Positions 28,698-38,281 of a DNA stretch of 64,000 nucleotides are shown here, one piece after another. Both the position numbers and the translations under genes were made by a program. The notes below the pieces were generated by a model. That model made no database searches. It saw only the letters and a list, made by a program, of their open reading frames with translations, and had not been told where the DNA came from. Source of the DNA: Prevotella melaninogenica (GTDB taxonomy: Bacteria > Bacteroidota > Bacteroidia > Bacteroidales > Bacteroidaceae); the NCBI RefSeq assembly GCF_013267595.1, contig NZ_CP054010.1:1178001-1242000 (forward strand), written 5' to 3'. How positions within the stretch are numbered: position 1 is the stretch's first letter; the number at the start of each line of letters is the position of its first letter.

Positions 28698-28733
28698 AAA
28701 AAAAGAGTACCAAGAAAACTTGATACTCTTTTT
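28698..28733 (-). terminator. Terminator of rpsA
   Basis: AAAAAGAGTACCAAG pairs with CTTGATACTCTTTTT across AAAA. Read on the minus strand it ends in a T-run. It lies 27 bp after the rpsA stop. Confidence 0.8.
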
Positions 28734-28759
28734 ATTTATGTTAGATTTTAGAGTGCAAA

Positions 28760-30544
28760 TTACTTGCCACCCTCCATCTTCTTCTTCAAGTCAGCGAGAA
28801 CACCGAGGTCACCGAGAGATGTACCAGCAGCAACGTTGTTGATAGCAGCTGCGTCATTCTTTGGCTTGCTCTGGCTTGCTGGACGCTGGCGACGTGGCTC
28901 TTCCTTAACCTCCTCGAATGTACGAGAGTGAGAAAGGATGATACGCTTAGTGTCCTTAACGAACTCGATTACCATGAATGGGAGAACCTCACCAAGCTGT
29001 GCCTGTGTGCCGTCCTGCTTAACAAGGTGCTTTGGAGTAGCGAAGCCCTCACCACCCTCGCTGAGAGTGATAACAGCACCCTTGTCCATAGACTCGGTAA
29101 TCTTACCCTCGTGGATTGAACCTGGAGTGTAGATTGCCTCGTACTCATCCCAAGGATTAGACTCGAGCTGCTTGTGACCGAGGCTCAAGCGACGATTCTC
29201 CTTATCGATTTCGAGAACAACAACCTCAATCTCAGAACCCTGTGAAGTGAACTCAGATGGGTGCTTAACCTTCTTAGTCCAAGAGAGGTCGCTGATGTGG
29301 ATAAGACCGTCAACACCTTCCTCAAGCTCTACGAAGATACCGAAGTTAGTGAAGTTGCGAACCTTTGCAGTGTGCTTAGAGCCTACTGGATACTTAACCT
29401 CGATAGCCTCCCATGGGTCTTCCTTGAGCTGCTTGATACCGAGAGACATCTTACGCTCGTCGCGGTCGAGTGTGAGGATAACTGCCTCAACCTCGTCACC
29501 AACCTTCATGAACTCCTGTGCAGAACGCAAGTGCTGGCTCCAGCTCATCTCTGAAACGTGGATCAAGCCTTCTACGCCTGGCTGAATCTCTACGAATGCA
29601 CCGTAGTCAGCCATAACAACTACCTTACCCTTAACGTGGTCGCCAACCTTGAGGTTAGGATCCAAAGAATCCCAAGGGTGCTGAGTGAGCTGCTTGAGAC
29701 CGAGAGCGATACGCTTCTTCTCCTCATCGAAGTCGAGGATAACAACGTTAATCTTCTGGTCGAGAGCAACAACCTCATGTGGATCGCTTACGCGGCCCCA
29801 AGAGAGGTCAGTGATATGTACGAGTCCGTCAACACCACCGAGGTCAACGAATACACCGTAAGATGTGATGTTTTTAACAGTACCCTCGAGGATCTGACCC
29901 TTCTCAAGGTGAGAGATAATCTCCTTACGCTGTGCCTCGAGCTCAGCCTCGATGAGTGCCTTGTGTGAAACGACTACGTTACGGAACTCCTGGTTAATCT
30001 TAACAACCTTGAACTCCATTGTCTTACCAACAAATACGTCGTAGTCGCGTATAGGGTGAACGTCAATCTGGCTGCCTGGAAGGAATGCCTCGATACCGAA
30101 TACGTCAACAATCATACCACCCTTAGTGCGGCTCTTGATGTAACCCTGGATAACCTCGTCGTTCTCCAGTGCCTTGTTGATATTCTCCCAGCTCTTCTGG
30201 AGGCGAGCCTTCTTGTGAGAAAGAACGAGCTGACCGCGCTTGTCCTCCTGGTTCTCAACATAAACCTCTACCTTGTCACCAGCCTTGAGCTCTGGGTTGT
30301 AACGGAATTCAGAAGCAGGGATGATACCATCGCTCTTGTAGCCGATGTTAACAACTACTTCCTTCTTGTCAACTGAAATAACAGTACCTTCAACTACCTG
30401 GTGCTCCTGGATCTTGTTAAGAGTTTCGTCATAAGCCTTAGTAAGATCGTTCTTACTTGCCTCAGCGTGTGCGCCGTTCTCGAACTCATCCCAGTTGAAG
30501 TCAGCTAAAGGCTGTACATTCTGGACGTCTTTGAAATTTGTCAT
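28760..30544 (-). CDS. rpsA: 30S ribosomal protein S1
   Basis: The 594-residue mRNA-binding ribosomal protein has six S1 (OB-fold) domains, recognisable by GTVISVDKKEVVVNIG, GYIKSRTKGGMIVDV, GTVKNITSYGVFVDLGGVDG, GKVVVMADYGAFVEIQPGVEG, AKVRNFTNFGIFVELEEGVDG and GKITESMDKGAVITL, spaced by about 85 residues from residue 53. The low-complexity tail (RRQRPASQSKPKNDAAA) and the terminal LGDLGVLADLKKKMEGGK are typical of Bacteroidota S1. S1 matters here because these bacteria lack canonical Shine-Dalgarno sites. GC-biased codon choice marks high expression. Confidence 0.96.
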   Translation of the reverse strand: MTNFKDVQNVQPLADFNWDEFENGAHAEASKNDLTKAYDETLNKIQEHQVVEGTVISVDKKEVVVNIGYKSDGIIPASEFRYNPELKAGDKVEVYVENQEDKRGQLVLSHKKARLQKSWENINKALENDEVIQGYIKSRTKGGMIVDVFGIEAFLPGSQIDVHPIRDYDVFVGKTMEFKVVKINQEFRNVVVSHKALIEAELEAQRKEIISHLEKGQILEGTVKNITSYGVFVDLGGVDGLVHITDLSWGRVSDPHEVVALDQKINVVILDFDEEKKRIALGLKQLTQHPWDSLDPNLKVGDHVKGKVVVMADYGAFVEIQPGVEGLIHVSEMSWSQHLRSAQEFMKVGDEVEAVILTLDRDERKMSLGIKQLKEDPWEAIEVKYPVGSKHTAKVRNFTNFGIFVELEEGVDGLIHISDLSWTKKVKHPSEFTSQGSEIEVVVLEIDKENRRLSLGHKQLESNPWDEYEAIYTPGSIHEGKITESMDKGAVITLSEGGEGFATPKHLVKQDGTQAQLGEVLPFMVIEFVKDTKRIILSHSRTFEEVKEEPRRQRPASQSKPKNDAAAINNVAAGTSLGDLGVLADLKKKMEGGK

Positions 30545-30600
30545 AAAGTGTTTAAAAAATAATTTAATTAATAAAGTTCGACTTTATATTACCTGTAATA

Positions 30601-30634
30601 TGGGCGTAGTTCGCCCAAATCGGGTGCAAAGTTA
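30601..30634 (-). promoter_or_regulatory. rpsA leader: probable -7 element and hairpin
   Basis: On the minus strand TAACTTTG (30634-30627) fits TAnnTTTG, though no good -33 TTTG lies upstream. Directly downstream is an inverted repeat, TGGGCG (30601-30606) with CGCCCA (30612-30617), at the start of a 5' leader of about 75 nt. This could serve feedback control of S1, but that is a guess. Confidence 0.4.
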
Positions 30635-30652
30635 CGAATAATATTCTGTATA

Positions 30653-33600
30653 TTAGTGCTTTTGCTTCTGTTTTTTTGTTTTTTTCTTTCTACTTCCGAA
30701 AATATCACTCAATCTGTTGAAGTCTTTCTTCAGAATCAAACCTATACCCTGAGTTGTCAGAGAGTTACGTGTGAAGTAACGGTCGTTGGTTTGGTTATAG
30801 ACACGGAAGGCTACGTTACCGCTTGGGAGGAGGAGGTAACGGATGTCGAAGTCGCCTATGAAGGACGATTTATCCTTGGCTACATTGTCTCGATAACCAA
30901 ACTGTCCGTTGAAGAGCAGACGGTTGTTAAGCATGCTTCCTGAGAGTAGTCCTTCGTATTCTGCATTGTCGAAACCTTCATTACCTGTCGCAATATTGGC
31001 ACCGAAGTTCCAGTTGTTATCCTTCACAACATTGGACAATACGGTGTTGATTTGTTGTGAAATTGTACCAGAGAGTAGACTCTGCATAGCAAGAGATGCA
31101 CGACTTGGCGATTCACTGTCTCGTGCTGGATTGTTATTCTTGCTCTGTGGGTAAAAGCGTCCGACTGCTAAAAGGTAGAGTACTTGCTGGTTAAGCTCTT
31201 GCTCAGAGTTGAGGATAGAGCGTATCATCTGTTGTGCATCAGGCGAGAGCGTTGGGAGGTCGAGACCGAAAGAGACAGTCGGTGCGCCTGGCGTTCCTTC
31301 AATGTTCAGCAAGCAGTTAACCTTTGTATTATTGGATGTGAAGGACTTACCCATTCCAAGGTCGCCCAAAGGAACAGAATTGATGATATAGTTAGCTTTT
31401 AGATTCAACGCAGCATTGAACGGATCGCCACCGAAGGCAATCGTTGAACCCGTCTGGAAGATAAACTGCTTCTTGATAATATTCTGAATCGTGAGGTTAT
31501 ACTGTCCGTAGTCTACGTTATAGTTTCCAAAGAGTTGGAAGGCTCCCTTATTATAATAGGACGCACGAATCATACCCGAACCATTCAGACGGATATTGTC
31601 GCCAGTGGCATCATCAAGTAAGACGCCAAGCGTAAGATTCGGATTTGAATGTACGAGGAAGTTGATGTGTAGGTCGCTCGGTATGTCTCTGAATTTGACG
31701 ATATCCGATACCTTCTTTGGAGCTGGTTTTGCCGCAAAACTGAGTGTGTCCGCAGCCTCAGGGATTAAAACTCCAGTGCTATCCTTTGGTACGTTAATCC
31801 AGCGAATGAAGTTACTTGTACTTGCATCATTGGTTGAAGAGGCATCATAAGTTATATAGGTGTTCTTTTCCGGTTCCATATCAATGTTCATTGTTGTTGA
31901 ACCCGGTTCACCTTTTATATTACATTTGCCCGTTCCATATACCACACCCCAGAACGAGTCTTTCCCTTGTTTCTTAGGGAAGTTATAAGCTAAGAGGTTT
32001 TGTGCGAGGATATTGATGTCGAAAGTGAGGTGGCTAAGATTCTTGTGATGTAATCCACCTGTAACAATACCGATATGTCCTTGTGGGTCAGTGATGGTGT
32101 CGTTACCAAAGATAATCTCGTTTGGAATCATGCGAACACGTGCGTCGCGCATCTTATAGGTAACACCTGTTGGCTTTACATATACGCTTCCATGCACTTG
32201 CATGTCACCTTCAAGATTGATGGCACTAAGGGGTCCGACGACTTTACACCAGCCGTTTCCTTGCATTTGAATCTTGTCCATGAAAGAGCCACAGAAGCTC
32301 TTTAGGAAGTAGAGATGCGTGTTATTGGCAAAGATAGGGAGGTTGATATAGCTTTTCTTAATGTCCACATAGCCTTGGATGTCTGTTCGTGTGCCATCAC
32401 CAGGGTCAGCATAGGCGTCGATATTAATCTTACCTTCTTTGTCATTATAGTTTGCCTCCGCAAAGAGCGTACCCATATCTCCATCTTCAAATTGGAAGTC
32501 TTGCACCTCCAGTTTCGCTTGCATCTGTGGATGATGGAAGAATGACTTGATAGAAGCTGTACCAGAAGCCGTACCAGCAAACTTAACGCTTTGGAAGTCA
32601 ACAAGGTTAAGAATGTATGGGACATTGACATCCTTAAATCTTACAAGGATAGAATCGCTTTGATTTCCAGACGTCTGACCATTAGCAATGATATGCTGAT
32701 CGTGGTTGGAAAGTTCAAAATGGTCGATGGTAAGATTGTTCCGATGATAAGAAATATCGGAAGGTTGCACTTGTAGCGCAATGGAATCAAAGTTGATTTC
32801 CGATGGGTTGAGGTGCAAGCGAGTCTCTAAGTCGCCATGACGACGAGAGAAAGAGGCAATGCTATTGACATTTCCGTATATAGGAGAAAGCCCCGGTATA
32901 CGGAAAGAAATATTGGAATTAACCGTATTGTTTGCAATCAATCCCTGTGCATTGATAAGGACATGCGGTCCTGTTTCTCCCTTTCGTTCACCAGAAATAG
33001 TGGTCTGCAAGCCTTGTGGCTCACTCTTAATATTCAAGACGAGATTCTTTATCTGGTGTCCTGAGTAGATTACATTAGGCGCATTGATGTGTAAGTCTAT
33101 TTCGTTCTGGCGTTCCCTTACAAGTCCTGCGAGCCTTATAGCATGTGAAGAAACAATATTAGTATTCAACAAACTATTGATAAACTTTGTGTCATTTAGG
33201 CGCAAAGTGAAAGCGTAGTTTGCCTTGCCAATGCCCATGTTAAAGCGTGGAGTTGGTGGGAAAAGGCTTGGGATATAATGCCCTAAGATACGTCTTATGC
33301 TTTGTGGGAGTTGGTTATAATCGTACTGTCCAGCGAGGTGTAGCTCACCAAAGTCAGTCTCTGCGTCAAGCGACTTACCTAAGAGTCCGTTGTTTGTCTT
33401 GATACTTACCTGGTTAAGGATAATGTTCTGACCTTCTCCAATCATAGCAAAGTTGCTGACATCGAGATTTCCTATGATATCATTCAGGCTTGCACCCTGT
33501 CCTTTAATCTTAGAAGTAAAGGAGATTGTTCTATTGCCCAACGCCTCTGTTAGCTGAAGTTTGTGTAAGTTGACGGCATCAGCAATGATTGAAATGTCGG

Positions 33601-35125
33601 TAGACAGTTTTCCTTTGTGTTGCATGAAAGCCATTATGTTGGCAGCTTTTCCGTCAATATTCAGCTTTCCATTAGGGTCGTTTATCGCTGCCTTACCTGT
33701 GAAAATATCGTTCTTATAGATTCCGTCAAGGTGAATATTCTTATAGGTATAGCCCTTATAATAGAAGGAGGAAACGTCACCCTTTGCGGCAATATAAGAT
33801 AGGTCGGTGTTGCCTTCCACCTTGATATTCGTGCTTAACTTACCAAAGTCGTTGTTGTCAAGTACTTTCGCAAGATTCAATTCGGCAGTACTAACTGTTC
33901 CTTGGATGTTCTTTCCGTGAATAACAGTAGCCAACTGAACGTTACCAGCATCTGTGTTTAGCAGTCCCTTTGCTGTATATTTCCCCATGTTATGGGCGAA
34001 AGTACCACGATAGTAGATACTTCCAATGTTACTCAATGGTTTAGGGAGGGGCTTATGCGTAACTTTTGTGATGGATTGAAGGGTGTTCTTGCTAACCTTC
34101 AGTGGGCTGAAAGTGAAGTTCCAAATAGGACTCTTTTGGATGTTTCTTACCCATCCTTTTGCCTTAATTTGAGTCGAAAGAGTCTGGTCAGAGACGTTAA
34201 GATGTTTTACCAATACAGACTGACTTGTACCTTCTACATCAACTGTAGAGGTATAGTTAGTTGTCAATGGCTTTAAATCGGGTAGGATAGGGGCAAAGTC
34301 GGAAGGCTTTATTGCAGCTTTAAAGTCCTTGATGGTGTAGCGTAAAGTGTTGAAATCCAAATTCTTGTTATTGAACTTGTAGGTCGTAAATAACTCCTTT
34401 AGCGCAATCTTACTGTTAGTCCCATCGAAGATAAAGTCACGTAATGTGGCTTGCTGCTGATTAGCTTTTAATTCAAAAGCCAACTGCTTCACCTCTAAAC
34501 CTGAGGCTTCTTTGAAAGCCAATGCCCTAAGGTCAGCCCACACACTCGTGTCATCCAACTTGTTAAGAATGAGATAAGACGAAATGTCACTTACGTTGAT
34601 ATGGTTCAGATTCAGTCTGTTAGGCGTGGTAGGTGCATCTAAACAATCGTATTTAATGCTGCCATGTCGAATCACAAGACTATTAATAGACAAGTGTAAA
34701 GGGGTGTGACTTGTGGTATCTTTTGATGCCAATGAATCCAACACAAATTGGAAGTTAGGCTTGGCATCCTTGCTGGTTTTGTATAGTTCTGCCCGCAAAC
34801 CAAAAAGCTGTGCAGAGGAAATATTAATCTCACCTGTACGTAAGAGATGCCAGATGTCGACCCTTGCTCCTACTCGTGATGCCGATAACATCTTCTTGTG
34901 ACTTTGGTCATAGATGAGAATATCGTCTAATACGAAGCGATTGATAAAGCCTAAATCAATACGTCCTACGTGCACTTCTGTACCCAATTTGTTGCCCGCT
35001 ACGTCGCCTACTTTTTGGGCAAGGAAACCCTGTACTGCTGGTATGTGCAGCAGTACGATTGTGGTTATATAAAGACCCGCTATGGTCCATATAACCCATC
35101 GTATAATTGTTCTAAGTTTCTTCAA
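30653..35125 (-). CDS. tamB: TamB-family translocation/assembly protein (DUF490)
   Basis: The 1,490-residue protein has a single N-terminal membrane anchor (IIRWVIWTIAGLYITTIVLLHIPAVQGFLAQKVG) followed by an AsmA-like start (LGTEVHVGRIDLGFINRFVLDDILIYDQ). A long repetitive beta-rich region follows, then a C-terminal TamB/DUF490 domain (IGLILKKDFNRLSDIFGSRKKKTKKQ). Proteins of this type bridge inner and outer membranes and help lipid transport or outer-membrane protein assembly. The length fits Bacteroidota homologues, and it stands alone without tamA. The next gene on this strand, rpsA, has its own leader. Confidence 0.88.
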   Translation of the reverse strand: MKKLRTIIRWVIWTIAGLYITTIVLLHIPAVQGFLAQKVGDVAGNKLGTEVHVGRIDLGFINRFVLDDILIYDQSHKKMLSASRVGARVDIWHLLRTGEINISSAQLFGLRAELYKTSKDAKPNFQFVLDSLASKDTTSHTPLHLSINSLVIRHGSIKYDCLDAPTTPNRLNLNHINVSDISSYLILNKLDDTSVWADLRALAFKEASGLEVKQLAFELKANQQQATLRDFIFDGTNSKIALKELFTTYKFNNKNLDFNTLRYTIKDFKAAIKPSDFAPILPDLKPLTTNYTSTVDVEGTSQSVLVKHLNVSDQTLSTQIKAKGWVRNIQKSPIWNFTFSPLKVSKNTLQSITKVTHKPLPKPLSNIGSIYYRGTFAHNMGKYTAKGLLNTDAGNVQLATVIHGKNIQGTVSTAELNLAKVLDNNDFGKLSTNIKVEGNTDLSYIAAKGDVSSFYYKGYTYKNIHLDGIYKNDIFTGKAAINDPNGKLNIDGKAANIMAFMQHKGKLSTDISIIADAVNLHKLQLTEALGNRTISFTSKIKGQGASLNDIIGNLDVSNFAMIGEGQNIILNQVSIKTNNGLLGKSLDAETDFGELHLAGQYDYNQLPQSIRRILGHYIPSLFPPTPRFNMGIGKANYAFTLRLNDTKFINSLLNTNIVSSHAIRLAGLVRERQNEIDLHINAPNVIYSGHQIKNLVLNIKSEPQGLQTTISGERKGETGPHVLINAQGLIANNTVNSNISFRIPGLSPIYGNVNSIASFSRRHGDLETRLHLNPSEINFDSIALQVQPSDISYHRNNLTIDHFELSNHDQHIIANGQTSGNQSDSILVRFKDVNVPYILNLVDFQSVKFAGTASGTASIKSFFHHPQMQAKLEVQDFQFEDGDMGTLFAEANYNDKEGKINIDAYADPGDGTRTDIQGYVDIKKSYINLPIFANNTHLYFLKSFCGSFMDKIQMQGNGWCKVVGPLSAINLEGDMQVHGSVYVKPTGVTYKMRDARVRMIPNEIIFGNDTITDPQGHIGIVTGGLHHKNLSHLTFDINILAQNLLAYNFPKKQGKDSFWGVVYGTGKCNIKGEPGSTTMNIDMEPEKNTYITYDASSTNDASTSNFIRWINVPKDSTGVLIPEAADTLSFAAKPAPKKVSDIVKFRDIPSDLHINFLVHSNPNLTLGVLLDDATGDNIRLNGSGMIRASYYNKGAFQLFGNYNVDYGQYNLTIQNIIKKQFIFQTGSTIAFGGDPFNAALNLKANYIINSVPLGDLGMGKSFTSNNTKVNCLLNIEGTPGAPTVSFGLDLPTLSPDAQQMIRSILNSEQELNQQVLYLLAVGRFYPQSKNNNPARDSESPSRASLAMQSLLSGTISQQINTVLSNVVKDNNWNFGANIATGNEGFDNAEYEGLLSGSMLNNRLLFNGQFGYRDNVAKDKSSFIGDFDIRYLLLPSGNVAFRVYNQTNDRYFTRNSLTTQGIGLILKKDFNRLSDIFGSRKKKTKKQKQKH

Positions 35126-35211
35126 TGCGTCTACAAAACTACAAAAAAACCATTTTATACTGAAATTATTATATCTAAATGTGCCAAATCTGCTTAAAAT
35201 TTGCTACATTT

Positions 35212-35436
35212 GCAGAAAATAAGCTACGCTCGGCAAATAGAAAGTCTCCTTTCTTTGCTCTCGCTTGCATTATTTTAGCAGAAAATAAGCTACGCTCGGC
35301 AAATGGAAAGTCACCTTTCTTTGCTTTCGCTTGCATTATTTTTGGCAGAAAATAAGTTACGCTCGGCAAATGGAAAGTCACCTTTCTTTGCTCTCGCTTG
35401 CATTATTTTTGGCAGAAAATAAGCTACGCTCGGCAA
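35212..35436. repeat. 66-67 bp tandem repeat, three full copies and a partial one
   Basis: Units start at 35212, 35278, 35345 and 35412 with GCAGAAAATAAGCTACGCTC, then GGCAAATGGAAAGTCACC and TTTCTTTGCTCTCGCTTGCA. The second and third full copies differ by a few bases. A minus-strand ORF through it (KIMQARAKKGDFPFAERSLF repeated) is a by-product of the repeat. It separates the divergent tamB and nqrA genes. Confidence 0.92.
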
Positions 35437-35526
35437 GCAAAGGGTTGTTTACCTTATGTTTTGTGAAGCTTATTTAGGGTGGAAAATATTAAGATGAAAT
35501 AATATAAAAATCGCTTTATCATTGTT

Positions 35527-36876
35527 ATGGCAAATGTAATTAAGTTACGAAAGGGCTTAGACATTAACCTTACAGGACGCGCGCAGGAACAGATGTTGCC
35601 TGTGAAATCATCTACGGAATACGCTTTGGTTCCAGATGACTTCCCAGGATTGACACCTAAGGTAACCGTTCGTGAAGGTGATCATGTCCGAGCTGGTGAC
35701 CCATTGTTTGTTGACAAAGGGTGCACTGAAGTTAGCTTCGCTTCTCCTGTGAGCGGTACCGTCACAGCTGTTGAGCGCGGAGAAAGACGTAAGGTGTTGC
35801 GTGTGAAGATTGCTGCCGATGCGCAGCAGGAATATGCTGACTTCGGCGTGAAGGACGTGGCGGGCTTATCCGCTGATGATGTCAAGGCTTCATTGCTGCA
35901 GGCGGGATTGTTTGGTTATATCAACCAGCTGCCTTATGCTGTTGCTACATGTCCAGACACAGAACCAAAGGCAATTTTCGTGTCTGCACTTCGTGATAAA
36001 CCTTTGCAGAATGACTTCGAGTTTGAGTTGAATGGTCAGGAGAAAGACTTCCAGACAGGTTTGACAGCTCTCGCTAAGATTGCAAAGGTTTATTTGGGTA
36101 TTGGTGCTAAGCAGTCGGCTTCAGCGTTGACTGGAGCAAAGGATGTTGAGGTAACTGTTTTCGATGGTCCTTGCCCAGCAGGTAATGTTGGTGTACAGGT
36201 AAATCACATCGACCCAGTTAATAAGGGCGAAGTGGTATGGACTGTTGAGCCAACAGCCGTTATCTTCTTTGGTCGCTTGTTTAACACCGGTAAGGTAAAC
36301 CTCACTCGTCGTGTAGCCATTGCAGGTAGTATGGTAAAGCAGACTGGTTATGTAGATGCCCTCGTTGGTACTCCATTGAAGCAGATTCTTGCAGACAACA
36401 TCGCTGACGGTTGCAACGTTCGCATCCTCAATGGTAATCCTCTCACTGGTGTTATCGCTAATGAAGAGTCTGTGCTTGGTGCACATACTTCAGAGGTAAC
36501 ATTGATTCCAGAGGGTGATGACGTACACGAAATCTTCGGTTGGATGCTCCCTCGTTTCAATGACTTCTCTACTTCTCACAGCTACTTCACTTGGTTGCAG
36601 GGCAAGAAGGCGTACAATCTCGATGCACGTGTCAAGGGTGGAGAGCGTCACATGATTATGAGTGGCGAGTACGACAGAGTGTTACCAATGGATATCTACA
36701 GTGAGTACCTCATCAAGTCAATTATCTCTGGCAATATTGATAGCCAAGAGCAGTTGGGCATCTATGAGGTAAGTCCAGAAGACTTTGCACTCGCTGAGTT
36801 CGTTGATAGTTCTAAGTTACCTTTGCAGAAGATAGTTCGTGAGGGCTTGGATATTCTTAGAAAAGAGAATGCGTAG
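35527..36876 (+). CDS. nqrA: Na+-translocating NADH:quinone reductase subunit A
   Basis: The 449-residue peripheral subunit on the cytoplasmic face of Na+-NQR. Recognisable segments are MANVIKLRKGLDINLTGRAQ at the start, PKVTVREGDHVRAGDPLF, SPVSGTVTAVERGERRKVL (a biotinyl-lipoyl-like hairpin) and the GEYDRVLPMDIYSEYLIKSII C-terminal part. It heads the operon. A 236 bp gap separates it from nqrB, unlike the tight spacing of the rest. Confidence 0.95.
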   Translation: MANVIKLRKGLDINLTGRAQEQMLPVKSSTEYALVPDDFPGLTPKVTVREGDHVRAGDPLFVDKGCTEVSFASPVSGTVTAVERGERRKVLRVKIAADAQQEYADFGVKDVAGLSADDVKASLLQAGLFGYINQLPYAVATCPDTEPKAIFVSALRDKPLQNDFEFELNGQEKDFQTGLTALAKIAKVYLGIGAKQSASALTGAKDVEVTVFDGPCPAGNVGVQVNHIDPVNKGEVVWTVEPTAVIFFGRLFNTGKVNLTRRVAIAGSMVKQTGYVDALVGTPLKQILADNIADGCNVRILNGNPLTGVIANEESVLGAHTSEVTLIPEGDDVHEIFGWMLPRFNDFSTSHSYFTWLQGKKAYNLDARVKGGERHMIMSGEYDRVLPMDIYSEYLIKSIISGNIDSQEQLGIYEVSPEDFALAEFVDSSKLPLQKIVREGLDILRKENA

Positions 36877-37112
36877 GGTCTTATGAGCCCACAATGACTT
36901 TAACTTCAGTTTCAGTTCAGTTTTCTCAGAATGTTATCCGTCAGCAGTCAGCCAGCAGTCATTGACGTAACGGAAAGTTCTCGTTGTCAGAGAATGATGT
37001 TGGCAGAGCTTAGTAAGACGATTACAAACGGCTTGTACAAACATTACAAACGTTTGGTAACAATTCAAGAAACAGAAACTTTGGACTTTAAGAACCCTAT
37101 AATAAAAGTATT
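36877..37112. other. Unusually long nqrA-nqrB spacer
   Basis: This 236 bp stretch has no convincing gene (a 61-codon frame at 36931 lacks any recognisable features and ends inside nqrB). It contains a small hairpin (AGTTCTCGTTGTCAGAGAAT) and several ACAAAC words (TTACAAACGGCTTGTACAAA). I cannot identify a promoter. Confidence 0.4.
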
Positions 37113-38264
37113 ATGAGTTTAAGAAATTATCTCGATAAGATACGCCCAAACTTTGAGGAGGGCGGAAAGCTTCACGCTTTCAAGAGTGTCTACGATGGTT
37201 TCGAGACGTTCCTTTATGTTCCTAACGAGACATCAAAGAGCGGAACTTCTATCCATGACGCTATTGACTCGAAGCGAATTATGAGTTTGGTGGTACTTTC
37301 ATTGGTACCAGCGATGCTCTTCGGTATGTACAATATCGGCTATCAGAACGCTTTAGCAGCTGGTAAGTTGGCTGATGCTACCTGCTGGGGAATGTTCCTC
37401 TATGGTATGCTTGCTCTGTTGCCAAAGATTCTTGTGTCTTACATTGTCGGCTTAGGTATTGAGTTTGCTTGGGCACAGTGGAAGGGTGAGGAGATTCAGG
37501 AAGGTTATCTTGTATCAGGTATTCTAATTCCATTGATTATTCCTGTGACCACACCACTTTGGATTCTTGTGCTTGCAGTGGCCTTTGCTGTCATCTTCAC
37601 GAAGGAAATCTTCGGTGGAACAGGTATGAATATCTTTAACGTTGCCTTGGCTGCACGTGCCTTCCTCTTCTTCTCTTATCCAAGTAAGATGACGGGTGAT
37701 AGCATCTGGGTAGCAAAGGATTCTATCTTAGGTTTCGGCTATACCTTGCCAGACGGTTTCACAATGGCAACCCCATTGGGTGAGATTGCACAGGGAACAA
37801 GTGTGAACGCATCTGTATGTGATATGGTATTAGGTCTTATCCCAGGTTCTGTGGGTGAGACATCTGTTATCGCTATCGCTATCGGTGCTGTAATCCTTCT
37901 TTGGACAAACATCGCCAGCTGGAAGACAATGTTGAGCGTATTCCTTGGTGGAACCGTGATGGGACTTATCTTCCATTCAACTGGTGCAACACCAATTCAG
38001 TGGTATGAACACCTTGTTTTAGGTGGTTTCTGCTTCGGTGCAGTCTTCATGGCAACCGACCCAGTAACCTCAGCACGTACAGAGACAGGTAAGTGGGTAT
38101 ATGGTTTCTTTATTGGTGCGATGGCTATCATCATCCGTGTATTGAACCCAGGTTATCCAGAGGGTATGATGCTTGCCATCCTCTTTGGTAATATGTTCGC
38201 CCCACTCATCGACTACTGTGTAGTTCAGTCAAACATCAGCAAGCGCGCAAAGCGTGCTAAATAA
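37113..38264 (+). CDS. nqrB: Na+-NQR subunit B
   Basis: The 383-residue membrane subunit carries covalent FMN and riboflavin. Multiple hydrophobic helices follow a soluble start (SLRNYLDKIRPNFEEGGKLH). The FMN-attachment motif appears as DGFTMATPLGE (near residue 225), as in NqrB/RnfD proteins. KEIFGGTGMNIFNVALAARAFLFFSYP is also diagnostic. It lies 17 bp before nqrC. Confidence 0.95.
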   Translation: MSLRNYLDKIRPNFEEGGKLHAFKSVYDGFETFLYVPNETSKSGTSIHDAIDSKRIMSLVVLSLVPAMLFGMYNIGYQNALAAGKLADATCWGMFLYGMLALLPKILVSYIVGLGIEFAWAQWKGEEIQEGYLVSGILIPLIIPVTTPLWILVLAVAFAVIFTKEIFGGTGMNIFNVALAARAFLFFSYPSKMTGDSIWVAKDSILGFGYTLPDGFTMATPLGEIAQGTSVNASVCDMVLGLIPGSVGETSVIAIAIGAVILLWTNIASWKTMLSVFLGGTVMGLIFHSTGATPIQWYEHLVLGGFCFGAVFMATDPVTSARTETGKWVYGFFIGAMAIIIRVLNPGYPEGMMLAILFGNMFAPLIDYCVVQSNISKRAKRAK

Positions 38265-38281
38265 ATAAGGAGGACGAAGAA

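Noticed and set aside
28928..30376. Several long plus-strand ORFs opposite rpsA
   Set aside because: They are antisense shadows caused by the biased codon use of a highly expressed gene.
35175..35381. 68-codon minus-strand ORF
   Set aside because: It is the translation of the tandem repeat (AERSLFSA / KIMQARAKKGDF) and shifts frame with the 67 bp units.
35212..35436. Possible CRISPR array
   Set aside because: The repeat units are 66-67 bp and directly adjacent with no unique spacers, and no cas genes are nearby.
37030..37065. Rex-like operator (TTGT...ACAA) before nqrB
   Set aside because: Spacing and the inner bases do not match the Rex consensus; several ACAAAC words make chance matches likely.
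36931..37116. 61-codon ORF between nqrA and nqrB
   Set aside because: It shows no recognisable motif, has atypical composition and runs into the nqrB start.
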